From Verrucomicrobiota bacterium JB024 (GTDB lineage: Bacteria; Verrucomicrobiota; Verrucomicrobiia; Opitutales; Cerasicoccaceae): 48,578 nucleotides of DNA. Shown here one piece after another: positions 1 to 15,157 of this stretch. Both the position numbers and the translations under genes were made by a program. A model generated the notes under the pieces. It was given only the letters and a program-made list of their open reading frames with translations. It was not told the origin of the DNA and made no database searches. The stretch spans positions 1-48,578 of the forward strand of contig JAUTCS010000108.1 in NCBI GenBank assembly GCA_030673825.1, given 5' to 3'. Positions within the stretch are counted from its first letter, which is position 1. Each line of letters opens with the position of its first letter.

Positions 1-311
1 TCGGCCATCACGCCGCGCGCTTCCATGCCGGTTGCCAGCATATGACCGTGGTCGCGATAGCTGGTGATGATCTGGTCGCCATCCTTAAGCGCCATCTGCA
101 TGCCGACAACGACGGCTTCCTGACCGATATAGAGGTGACAGAAACCGCCGATGAAGCCCATGCCGTAAAGCTGGCCGGCCTTTTCCTCGAACCGGCGGAT
201 CATCAGCATCTCACGAAGAGCATGCATTTCCTGATCACGGTCGAATTCCGCGATCTTGGGACTATCCTGTTTTTTTGATGTTTTCCGTGAGCCGGACGCT
301 TGCGACGCCAT
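1..311 (-). CDS. pdhA: Pyruvate dehydrogenase E1 alpha subunit, 5' part only
   Basis: The N-terminal 103 residues of the thiamine-diphosphate-dependent E1 alpha subunit of pyruvate dehydrogenase are present; the rest runs off the left edge. The protein opens MASQASGSRKTSKKQ, then has the family pattern MLMIRRFEEKAGQLYGMG, IGGFCHLYIGQEAV and ITSYRDHGHMLATG, which forms the start of the cofactor and substrate fold. ATG at 311 is preceded by an AAGGAG ribosome site at the right distance. The next gene on the same strand is an FtsB/DivIC-like septum protein and then eno, the order usual in Rhizobiales. Nothing is broken in the visible part. Family call is firm; the rhizobial origin is inferred from synteny and codon style. 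Confidence 0.93.
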   Translation of the reverse strand, partial: MASQASGSRKTSKKQDSPKIAEFDRDQEMHALREMLMIRRFEEKAGQLYGMGFIGGFCHLYIGQEAVVVGMQMALKDGDQIITSYRDHGHMLATGMEARGVMA

Positions 312-458
312 CAGGGTCTCCTTCTTTGAGGAAAGACTTGGAATTGGCAGTCACAATAGGCGGTTTTGTGCGGCACGGCAATGCTAGATTTAGCATGTTG
401 TGTGACACACCAATCTACTGAAATTATTTAATAAAAACGGTATTAACCGGTTTTCAGT

Positions 459-779
459 TTATTGGAGATTTCGCTCGAAAATCACGATCTCGTCGGGTTT
501 CAGCAGGTTCAGCGCGTATCGTGCCTGCTCATCGAGCGCATCCTTCATCAGCGAGCCATCCGAGAGCATCTTGACGTGCTTTTCCATGGCCTCGCGTTCA
601 GCCACGAGCTTTTCCAGCTTGCGCTCGTTGAGCGCCTTGTGGGCGGCAAACCGCTCGCCGGCAATCAAGCCGTAATCGCCGTGGATCGAGTGATAGATGA
701 AGTAGCTCATGAAGCAGACGGTGATCGCGGGTACGATCAGGCGGCCGTAAAACCGGGATTTATGATGTCGGGTCCACAT
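459..779 (-). CDS. FtsB/DivIC-family septum formation initiator protein
   Basis: A 106-residue bitopic protein. A short basic cytoplasmic start (MWTRHHKSRFYGR) leads into one membrane helix (about residues 13-32), then a coiled coil (RKLEKLVAEREAMEKHVKML) and a short C-terminal tail ending PDEIVIFERN. This is the FtsB/DivIC layout: a small division-complex scaffold that pairs through its coiled coil with an FtsL-like partner. I chose ATG at 779; an upstream TTG at 803 would add eight residues and has no better ribosome site. It lies between eno and pdhA on the same strand, as in rhizobial genomes. The 147 bases to pdhA are AT-rich and probably hold the pdhA promoter. Confidence 0.85.
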   Translation of the reverse strand: MWTRHHKSRFYGRLIVPAITVCFMSYFIYHSIHGDYGLIAGERFAAHKALNERKLEKLVAEREAMEKHVKMLSDGSLMKDALDEQARYALNLLKPDEIVIFERNLQ

Positions 780-986
780 GAAGCTGTCCGGAAGGCTACG
801 CAATACAATGGATTCACACTAACGCGTGAACCTTAACCAAGGCTAAACCGGGTGGTGGCGGGGTGGGACGAAATGCGGCTTTCGTAGCGAACTCGGAGCG
901 GCAATCGGGACCGGCTGAGGAGTATTCATACCGGCTGGGATTTCAGTTTTGCTCGACGTCGGCTCCACCCAAGGATCTGGCCGCCA

Positions 987-1136
987 ACAATCTCCCCCCT
1001 TGAGGGGGAGATGTCGCGAAAGCGACAGAGAGGGGTAAAGGGCGTAAGCCCTAAAAGCCGCACATTCCGAATTCGCAGAGAGGGTTCACCCCTCTCTGCC
1101 CCTATCGGGGCATCTCCCCCTCAAGGGGGGAGATTG
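987..1136. repeat. Long-arm inverted repeat of rhizobial type
   Basis: Two arms of about 49 bases (987-1036 and 1088-1136) are reverse complements with few mismatches. Each arm carries its own small hairpin built from CTCCCCCTTGAGGGGGAG, and a variable 51-base centre separates them. The element fills most of the 389-base gap between eno and the septum gene, just after the eno stop, so it may also end eno transcription. I recognise this CTCCCCCTTGAGGGGGAGATGTCG motif style from Rhizobiales intergenic DNA. I see no gene in the rest of the gap (780-986 and 1137-1168). Confidence 0.85.
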
Positions 1137-1168
1137 ATTGGGGGCTATGCGGCCGGCCCCCGAAAATA

Positions 1169-2572
<1,404 letters not shown>

Positions 2573-2609
2573 CTACGTTTATCGGCGTGATGATTTTTCG
2601 CCTCGGGGC

Positions 2610-3197
2610 CTACCCGCGGCGGCGTTCGAGGAGGGTCATCATGAGGAGGGCCATGAGCACGACAATGTCGTCGTGGCAGGGCTCGATCTCGTCGATCTGG
2701 AACTTCCCTTCGAGGAAGGCGGGCATCTTTTTGAGCTGGTAGCAGTCGATGCCCGAGTGGTGCGTGATCCCGTAGGCGGGCTGGAAGAGATAGCCCGCGA
2801 ACATGCCGATGATGGGGATCTCGCCGAAGAGGCCGTCGAAGACCTTGGCCCAGGGGTTCTTTTCGCTGACGGTGTAGAGGATCTTGTCCGCGTCGCAGAT
2901 CTCGTAGTGGGCGCGCCAGAGCGAGCGCATGCCCTTGCGCCGGACCGCGCCGAAGACGTTCCCGCCCGGATCGGTGAAGGTGTAGGTGGCGGAGAAGTCG
3001 ATCACGCGGTTGGCGTTGATCTCGCACAGCAGCTGCGTGCGGGTGGGGTCGGTGAAGACCTCGATGCGCTCCTTGAGCTTAAAAAGCTTCTGCTTGACGT
3101 AGCAGACGTAATTGCCGTGGACGTCCGTCACCTCGATGATGGGGGAGACGGCCATGATTTTAAACCGGAGGTTCAGCGGGAAGGCGAGTTCGGGCAT
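2610..3197 (-). CDS. LURP-one-related / phospholipid scramblase-like fold protein
   Basis: A 195-residue soluble protein starting MPELAFPLNLRFKI and continuing with beta-strand-rich segments (IIEVTDVHGNYVCYVKQKLF, TYTFTDPGGNVFGAVRRK, HYEICDADKILYTVSEKN). These alternating strands and the D-x-x-G-N turns match the LURP-one-related family, which shares the Tubby/scramblase beta-barrel fold; its bacterial function is unknown. A hydrophobic stretch, GLFGEIPIIGMFAGYLF, could touch a membrane, and the C-terminus has a second one (DDIVVLMALLMMTLLERRRG). I chose ATG at 3197 because the family begins with this PLxxPLxLRFK pattern; a GTG at 3242 is less likely. This is the first gene right of the inferred contig junction. 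Confidence 0.7.
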   Translation of the reverse strand: MPELAFPLNLRFKIMAVSPIIEVTDVHGNYVCYVKQKLFKLKERIEVFTDPTRTQLLCEINANRVIDFSATYTFTDPGGNVFGAVRRKGMRSLWRAHYEICDADKILYTVSEKNPWAKVFDGLFGEIPIIGMFAGYLFQPAYGITHHSGIDCYQLKKMPAFLEGKFQIDEIEPCHDDIVVLMALLMMTLLERRRG

Positions 3198-3508
3198 GGT
3201 GAGGAGATGGTTACGCCCCGATGAAAACCGATACGCTCCCACCTGTCAGGGCAAAAAAGCCGGGCCGGGCGGGATTAGCATCCCGTTTACCGGTCGGGAG
3301 CGGCCCGGAGCTTTGCGCTTGCCAAAGAGGGGCTTATGGGCTTTATCAAGCAGCGTGGAGCCGTCTGCTCCGCGCGTCCGCGCCCTCGCGCCGACGCTGA
3401 TCCGTACCGGGTGACCGATCCGGGCCCGCGCACGCAACCGTGCCGCCTTTTCGTTTACCTGACCCGGCTAGTCCGGGGCAGCCCGCCCGGTTTATCCGAA
3501 ACCAACAC
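3198..3508. other. Intergenic region between divergent genes, no gene seen
   Basis: These 311 bases separate the LURP-one-like gene (minus) from the helicase (plus), so both promoters should lie here. The DNA is GC-rich. I see no convincing promoter pair, RNA gene or repeat. In-frame GTG codons upstream of the helicase (from 3440) would add a proline-rich leader unlike the family, so I treat them as non-coding. Confidence 0.5.
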
Positions 3509-4780
<1,272 letters not shown>

Positions 4781-4796
4781 CGGGGGGATGGGGAAA

Positions 4797-5145
4797 TTGG
4801 GGGCTCCGCGCCCCCAAACCCTGCGGCAGGCGAAGCCTGCACTTTCGATAAAGGCCGAGTGCGTTGCACTCGGCCTTTATCGTCTTTGTAGTCTTTGCTG
4901 ACGCACGGCCCGCCCAAACGATTTGGTCGGGCTCGGGCACGGCGCTGGCAGTGATTGACCATGCTTCCGCGTTGGCGTACACATCACTGGTCTAGGACTC
5001 TGTCCTGGGTGGCGACCCAGTTTTGATGTTTGCCCCTTCGCGTTTGCCGGAAAGAGCACAGCTCTTTCCGGCAAACGCGAAAGCGATGCGCAGCATCGAA
5101 AGTGCAGGCGGTGCCTGCTGCGGGTCTGGGCTGCATAAGCCCAGA
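4797..5145. repeat. Array of nine perfect short hairpins with inverted end copies
   Basis: Between rhlE and uvrA, which converge, nine perfect stem-loops follow one another: 4797-4817 (stem 8), 4826-4840 (6), 4846-4882 (17), 4994-5006 (5), 5005-5020 (6, sharing two bases with the one before), 5037-5081 (21), 5084-5098 (6), 5104-5118 (6) and 5126-5144 (7). Loops are 3-5 bases. The first two hairpins form a unit whose diverged reverse complement is the last two (5101-5145), so the array has inverted ends like a REP/BIME or small non-autonomous mobile element. The same unit reappears at 48533-48576. I see no coding region in 4784-5156. Confidence 0.85.
4846..4882. terminator. Strong hairpin, possible bidirectional terminator
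   Basis: A perfect 17-base stem (CGATAAAGGCCGAGTGC) with a GTT loop lies 66 bases after the rhlE stop. It is followed by T-rich DNA (TCTTTGTAGTCTTT) without a long U run. Its place between converging genes suits termination, but it is also part of the hairpin array, so the role is uncertain. Confidence 0.5.
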
Positions 5146-5156
5146 GAAAAAAAACT

Positions 5157-10679
<5,523 letters not shown>

Positions 10680-10798
10680 AGTGGGAAAGTGATAAACGTA
10701 TGTACACCTTTTCGGAAAAGGCAAGAGGCGGGCGGGTTAATTGGTGAAAAAGGGGAGACGAGGAGAAGGGGAGACGGGGAACGGCGGTCAGGCGTGAA

Positions 10799-10956
10799 TC
10801 GTCGCTGACGCGACGAAAAGGAAGCGGGCGTGTTGGTTACCGTGGGTTGAAACCCACGGCTAACGATGAAGCCTCGCTATGCGAGGCGGGCAGAGGCAGG
10901 ACGCGGTCCTGCACCTGTGATGCTCGCGCATCACTGATGCCGCCGCCAACGCGGCA
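10799..10956. repeat. Array of six short hairpins upstream of uvrA
   Basis: Six stem-loops lie nearly back to back: 10799-10816 (stem 7, loop 4), 10840-10859 (8, 4), 10871-10887 (7, 3), 10896-10912 (7, 3), 10917-10934 (7, 4) and 10938-10956 (6, 7). Each stem has its own sequence (for example GCCTCGC-TAT-GCGAGGC and GCAGGAC-GCG-GTCCTGC), so this is not a tandem repeat of one unit but of one shape. It sits in the 401-base gap between uvrA and the TetR gene, both on the minus strand; no gene is visible in that gap. It would be transcribed as TetR 3' or uvrA 5' leader RNA. Confidence 0.85.
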
Positions 10957-11080
10957 GCATGGGCCACAGCGGTTGACGCCGAGTCAAGCGAACTTCACTT
11001 GTCTTACTGATCGAGGTTCAGACCCCGCAGGTGGATTACTCTTGGATGGAAGAGGAGGAAGTGGCCCGCAAAGGCGACCC

Positions 11081-11677
11081 CTACAGCAGGTTCGTGGGGA
11101 GCTCTTCCTCGGCGGTTTCGGGGGCGAGTGCGGCCTGCGCTTCGGCGCGTGCGCGGGCTTCGCCGGGGACGAAGGGGGCGTAGCGGAAGTTGACCAGTGC
11201 GCCGAGGACATCGGCCTCGGGGACGCTGTCCTCCAGCACGGGGCGCAGGCAGCCGAGAAAGGCGCGCCCGGCCTCGTCGGCGGGGCGGGCATAGGCTTCG
11301 ACTTCGCGCCAGAAGGATTCGCGGCGTTCGTCGAGGATACGGGTGAGGGGGTTGTCCGCGTGCAGGCGCCAGGCGATGAGCATACGCGTGAGCGGGCGGG
11401 TACGCATGGTCTGCCGGTAAGCCTCGACGAAGGGCTTTAGGTCGTTCGCTTCCTCCTCAGGGAAGAGGGTGGCGGCGGGCGGGTAAAACTCGGTATGAGC
11501 GGCGATGTGAGCGAGGAGGCCGTCGAGGCCATTAAAATAGCGGTAGATGAGGACCTTGTCCACGCCGGAGCGGGCGGCCACGTTATTGATGCCCAACTCG
11601 CTGAAACCGCTCTGGGTGATCAGGTCCACCGCGGCCTGCACGATACGTTCTTCTGTCCTGGCGCGGTTCCGCTTCAT
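11081..11677 (-). CDS. TetR/AcrR-family transcription regulator
   Basis: A 198-residue one-component regulator. The N-terminal helix-turn-helix is clear: RTEERIVQAAVDLITQSGFS, then INNVAARSGVDKVLIYRYF with the recognition helix and the typical YRYF ending near residue 49. The C-terminal ligand domain is poorly conserved, as usual, so the effector cannot be read. It also carries LTRMLIAWRLH and a proline- and glutamate-rich tail. ATG at 11677 fits the domain start. The gene diverges from the EF-hand membrane protein 160 bases away, so that gene and itself are the likeliest targets; this is inferred from position only. Confidence 0.88.
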   Translation of the reverse strand: MKRNRARTEERIVQAAVDLITQSGFSELGINNVAARSGVDKVLIYRYFNGLDGLLAHIAAHTEFYPPAATLFPEEEANDLKPFVEAYRQTMRTRPLTRMLIAWRLHADNPLTRILDERRESFWREVEAYARPADEAGRAFLGCLRPVLEDSVPEADVLGALVNFRYAPFVPGEARARAEAQAALAPETAEEELPTNLL

Positions 11678-11836
11678 GAGAGACTGATATAAGCGGGCGG
11701 CTTCGGAGCTGTCAAACGCAAGGTGGAGCCGGGCGATTTATGGCGGAAAAAAATGGGCTTCGCGGAATGGGCGACGGTTTAATTTTCCATAAAACCTTGT
11801 CAGTCATCGCTACTGCTCTATCAAGAGAAGCAGTAC

Positions 11837-14164
11837 GTGACTGAGGATTTGTCAAAAGCAGCCCCTGCCACCGCCACGACCCCGCCCGTGCGTTATTTCC
11901 GCGCCGGCGGGTTTAACCAGTTGTACCTGGAGACGGCGGAGGATCTGAAAGTGCTCGCCTCGCTGGACCAGACGCTCTGGGTGGCCTCCAGCTGCCCGAC
12001 CACGGGGCTCGATCTGGACGAGAAGACGCTCAAGCTCATGGACACCGACGGGGACGGGCGCATCCGCGTGCCCGAGATCCTCGCCGCGGTCAACTGGACG
12101 CTTGGCGTGCTCAAGGACACCTCTGGCCTGCCCGAGGGGCGCGACTGGCTGGCCTTGGACCAAATCGACACAGCGAGTGAGGCCGGAGCCCGATTGCATG
12201 AGGCCGTCCGCCGCATCCTGCGCAACCTCGACCGGTACGATGATACGAAAATTTCTCTCGCCGACGCGCTCAACCGGCAGGGCATCTTCGCCGTGGCCAA
12301 GAGTAACGGCGACGGGGTCATCCCCGTGGCCGCCGCCGACGGGCCGACCGTGGCCCAGGTCATTCAGGACATTCTCAACACCATCGGCGGGACTGCCGAC
12401 CGCAGCGGAGAGACAGGGGTCACCGCTGCCGGGGTGGATGCTTTCTATGGGGCCTTGCAGGCCTACGTTGACTGGTGGGCGGCGGCGCATCCGGCCACCC
12501 GCAACCTGCTGGTTCCTGAGGACCAGGCGCAGGCGGACTTGCCCGAACTGGACCCGACGGTTTTTCCACTGGGCGACCAGACAGCCGCGGCTTCGGCGGC
12601 GATCGAGGCTGTTGCCGTGAAAGTGGAGGAGTTTTTTGAGAGCTGCGAGGTGGCGGCGTTCGACGCGCAGGCGGTGAGCTTTTTGAATTTTTCCGAGCGG
12701 GACCTGAGCCAGCTCGGAGGCCGCACCAAGGCCGAGATCGACGCCATGCTTCAGACCCTGCCGCTGGCGAAGGTGGAGCCGGACAGCTCCCTGCCGTTGG
12801 CCGAGGGCGTCAACCCGTACTACGCTTCGGCGCTGGCCGCGCTCAACCAGGCCGCGGTCGCTCCGGTGCTCGGGGAGGAAAAGGCCACTCTGAGCCGGGC
12901 GCAGTGGAACCAGTTGCGGGCGGCCTTCGCGCCGTACCGGGCGTGGATTGCCGCGAAGGCCGGGGCCGACGTGGAAAAGCTCGGCCTGCCGCGCATCGTC
13001 GAGTTGCTGCGCGAGAGCCAGCGTTCGGCGCTGGAGGTGCTGATCAAAATGGACGAGGCCATCGCGGCTGAGATTGTCGCGGTGGACGAGGTGGAGAAGC
13101 TCCTGCGCTACCACCGGGATCTGTTCCGGCTGCTCAACAACTACGTGGCCATGCCGGAGTTTTTCGACATGGAGAGCCGGGCGGTTTTCCAGATGGGCAA
13201 GCTCATCATCGACGGGTGCGCGCTGAGCCTGTGCGTCGATGTGGAGGACATGGCCAAGCATGCGCTCATCGCGGAAAAGTCTGGCATTTTCCTGGCCTAC
13301 TGTGAGCTGACCCGCAAGGACCGGCCGGTGAAAAAGATGATCTGCGCGGCGGTGACCTACCGCAGTGTCGGGCGCATTACCGTGGGCAAGAACGCAGTCT
13401 TTTATGATCGCTACGGGGTGGACTGGGATGCTCGCGTGGTCAAGGTCGTCACGAACCCGATCAGCCTGCGTGAGGCCGCCGTGGCGCCGTTCAAGAAAAT
13501 CGGCGACCTCATCAGCACCCAGATGGACAAGCTCGCTTCCTCCCGCGAAAAGGCGATCGAGTCGAATGTGACCCAGGGCTTTACCAACGTAGACAAATCT
13601 CTCGCCACCGCCGGGACGGACAAAGCTGCCGCAGCTCCCGCTAAGCCCGCCGCTAGTGGTGGCATGGGTGTAGGCGGGATGCTGGCCGGGGGCGGGGTCG
13701 CTCTGGCCGCGTTGACGTCCTCCTTCGCTTACATCGCACAGACTTTCCAGAAGGTGAACAACCTGCAGCTGCTCTACACGGCGTTGATCGTCATCCTGTG
13801 TATCATGCTGCCCTCAGTCCTCGTGGGCTACCTCAAGCTGCGCTCCCGCGATATCGGGATGGTGCTGGAGGCCTGCGGCTGGGCGATCAACGGACGGATG
13901 CGCATCAACCTGCGGTTGGCCCGGCAACTGATGCAGGTCGGGCGCTTCTCGAAGCTTTCGCAGCGCACCTACCCGGACTACGCGCAGAAGCGCGGAGGCA
14001 TCTGGCGATGGGTGCTGTGGCTGTGGCTGCTCGGGCTCGCCGCCACCGTGGCGACGTACCTGTACCGGGCGTACTGGATGAAACCGCCGCCCGAGCCGGT
14101 TCCCGCCGTACAGACCGTGGAAGCAGCAACCGAGGCCGTCGCTCCCGCCGAGGCGGGGAAGTAG
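11837..14164 (+). CDS. Large membrane-anchored protein with an EF-hand-like loop
   Basis: A 775-residue protein I cannot assign to a named family. The N-terminal part is soluble and holds one calcium-type loop, DTDGDGRIRVPE (about residues 69-80), followed by long helical regions rich in alanine and glutamate. A second acidic segment, KSNGDGVIPVAAADG (about 155-169), resembles a degenerate loop. Three hydrophobic helices lie near the C-terminus (about residues 605-632, 643-668 and 722-743), ending in a proline- and glutamate-rich tail. GTG at 11837 follows GAGAAG in the upstream DNA at usable spacing, and no ATG is nearby. The neighbouring TetR gene is divergent. A secreted or membrane stress role is possible but unproved. 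Confidence 0.75.
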   Translation: MTEDLSKAAPATATTPPVRYFRAGGFNQLYLETAEDLKVLASLDQTLWVASSCPTTGLDLDEKTLKLMDTDGDGRIRVPEILAAVNWTLGVLKDTSGLPEGRDWLALDQIDTASEAGARLHEAVRRILRNLDRYDDTKISLADALNRQGIFAVAKSNGDGVIPVAAADGPTVAQVIQDILNTIGGTADRSGETGVTAAGVDAFYGALQAYVDWWAAAHPATRNLLVPEDQAQADLPELDPTVFPLGDQTAAASAAIEAVAVKVEEFFESCEVAAFDAQAVSFLNFSERDLSQLGGRTKAEIDAMLQTLPLAKVEPDSSLPLAEGVNPYYASALAALNQAAVAPVLGEEKATLSRAQWNQLRAAFAPYRAWIAAKAGADVEKLGLPRIVELLRESQRSALEVLIKMDEAIAAEIVAVDEVEKLLRYHRDLFRLLNNYVAMPEFFDMESRAVFQMGKLIIDGCALSLCVDVEDMAKHALIAEKSGIFLAYCELTRKDRPVKKMICAAVTYRSVGRITVGKNAVFYDRYGVDWDARVVKVVTNPISLREAAVAPFKKIGDLISTQMDKLASSREKAIESNVTQGFTNVDKSLATAGTDKAAAAPAKPAASGGMGVGGMLAGGGVALAALTSSFAYIAQTFQKVNNLQLLYTALIVILCIMLPSVLVGYLKLRSRDIGMVLEACGWAINGRMRINLRLARQLMQVGRFSKLSQRTYPDYAQKRGGIWRWVLWLWLLGLAATVATYLYRAYWMKPPPEPVPAVQTVEAATEAVAPAEAGK

Positions 14165-14263
14165 GGGACGCGGGAGGCGTTTTCAGGCTGGCCGAGTGGG
14201 TAGCCCGCAAAGGTACGCGAGGTTGTGCGTGAAAATGGACGGTGTTGAGGACGTGATCCGCGT

Positions 14264-15151
14264 TCAGGGCTCCGGAACCAGCTCGACGCGAAAGAAGCGG
14301 GCTTCGCCGGGGGTGATGGTGGCCCGGGCGAAATCCAGGTCGGTCAGGAGAGCCGTGTCGGTCAGCGGGATGTTAAAGGGACCCTCCGGGCTGATGGCGC
14401 CGACCACGCGGTAGGATTTTTGCGTGGCACCGGTCCAGCGGATGAGTAGCTGCCCGTTGTCGGGGATTTCCAAAATACGCTCGATGCGGAAGACGGACGT
14501 GCCATCGCGAGGGTCGGTCCCGGCGAGATACTCGGCGTAGGCGCTACGGCGGTCGCCGTCCTGATCGCGGGCGGCGTCGAGGGCGAGGCGGGGGTTGAGC
14601 CCGAGGTCGTTCTCAAAGGCATTGGGGATGCCGTCGCCGTCCTTGTCGGGGTCGGCGGCGTTGTCCACGCCGTCGCCGTCGTAGTCGGGCAGGCTGCGCA
14701 GGGTGGACAGGGCGATCCAGCCGATATTCTCGCCCCAGGCGTAGCCGGAGAAAGCGCCGTCTTCGTCGAGCACGGGGTCGTACTGGCTGCCGGTGGCGCT
14801 GGCGGCGAAGCGGATCCAGCCGGCATTTTCGCTCCAAGCGTAGCCGAAGAGCAGGCCCGAGTCGGGGTCGCGGTTGACCCCGGTGTCGCCGGTGGTCTGG
14901 CTGTAGTGCTCGCCGCTGGCGGGCGAGCCGTCCCCGCAGTAAATCCAGCCCAGCGACCCGCTCCAAAGGTAGCCGGAGAGGCAGGTCCAGGTGCTCTGGA
15001 GGCCGTGCTCCTCGTGGGGAAGGGCGTTGACCCAGCCGGTGTTCTCGCCCCAGGCATGGGCCGCCGCCGGATCGGCCCCGGCGGAGCCGCCGCAAAGCGG
15101 CTGGGCGGCAAGTGCCCCCAGCAGCAGGGCAAGGGTGGTCAGCGTTTTCAT
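14264..15151 (-). CDS. Secreted protein with GWI repeats and thrombospondin type 3-like calcium repeat
   Basis: A 295-residue exported protein. A signal peptide (MKTLTTLALLLGALAAQPLC) precedes four copies of a short motif: AWGENTGWVN (about 33), LWSGSLGWIYCG (62), AWSENAGWIRF (104) and AWGENIGWIAL (138). Then comes an acidic calcium-binding stretch, DYDGDGVDNAADPDKDGDG (about 155-173), as in thrombospondin type 3 repeats. The C-terminal domain (from about residue 215) is beta-rich and reads like the small sandwich domains found at the end of secreted Verrucomicrobia proteins. It begins six bases after the stop of the beta-helix gene on the same strand, so the two form one unit. Surface or matrix role is inferred; the binding partner is unknown. 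Confidence 0.8.
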   Translation of the reverse strand: MKTLTTLALLLGALAAQPLCGGSAGADPAAAHAWGENTGWVNALPHEEHGLQSTWTCLSGYLWSGSLGWIYCGDGSPASGEHYSQTTGDTGVNRDPDSGLLFGYAWSENAGWIRFAASATGSQYDPVLDEDGAFSGYAWGENIGWIALSTLRSLPDYDGDGVDNAADPDKDGDGIPNAFENDLGLNPRLALDAARDQDGDRRSAYAEYLAGTDPRDGTSVFRIERILEIPDNGQLLIRWTGATQKSYRVVGAISPEGPFNIPLTDTALLTDLDFARATITPGEARFFRVELVPEP

Positions 15152-15157
15152 GACCGG

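Noticed and set aside
3440-3508. N-terminal extension of the helicase from a GTG.
   Set aside because: The added proline-rich residues are unlike the RhlE family, and ATG at 3509 aligns exactly with it.
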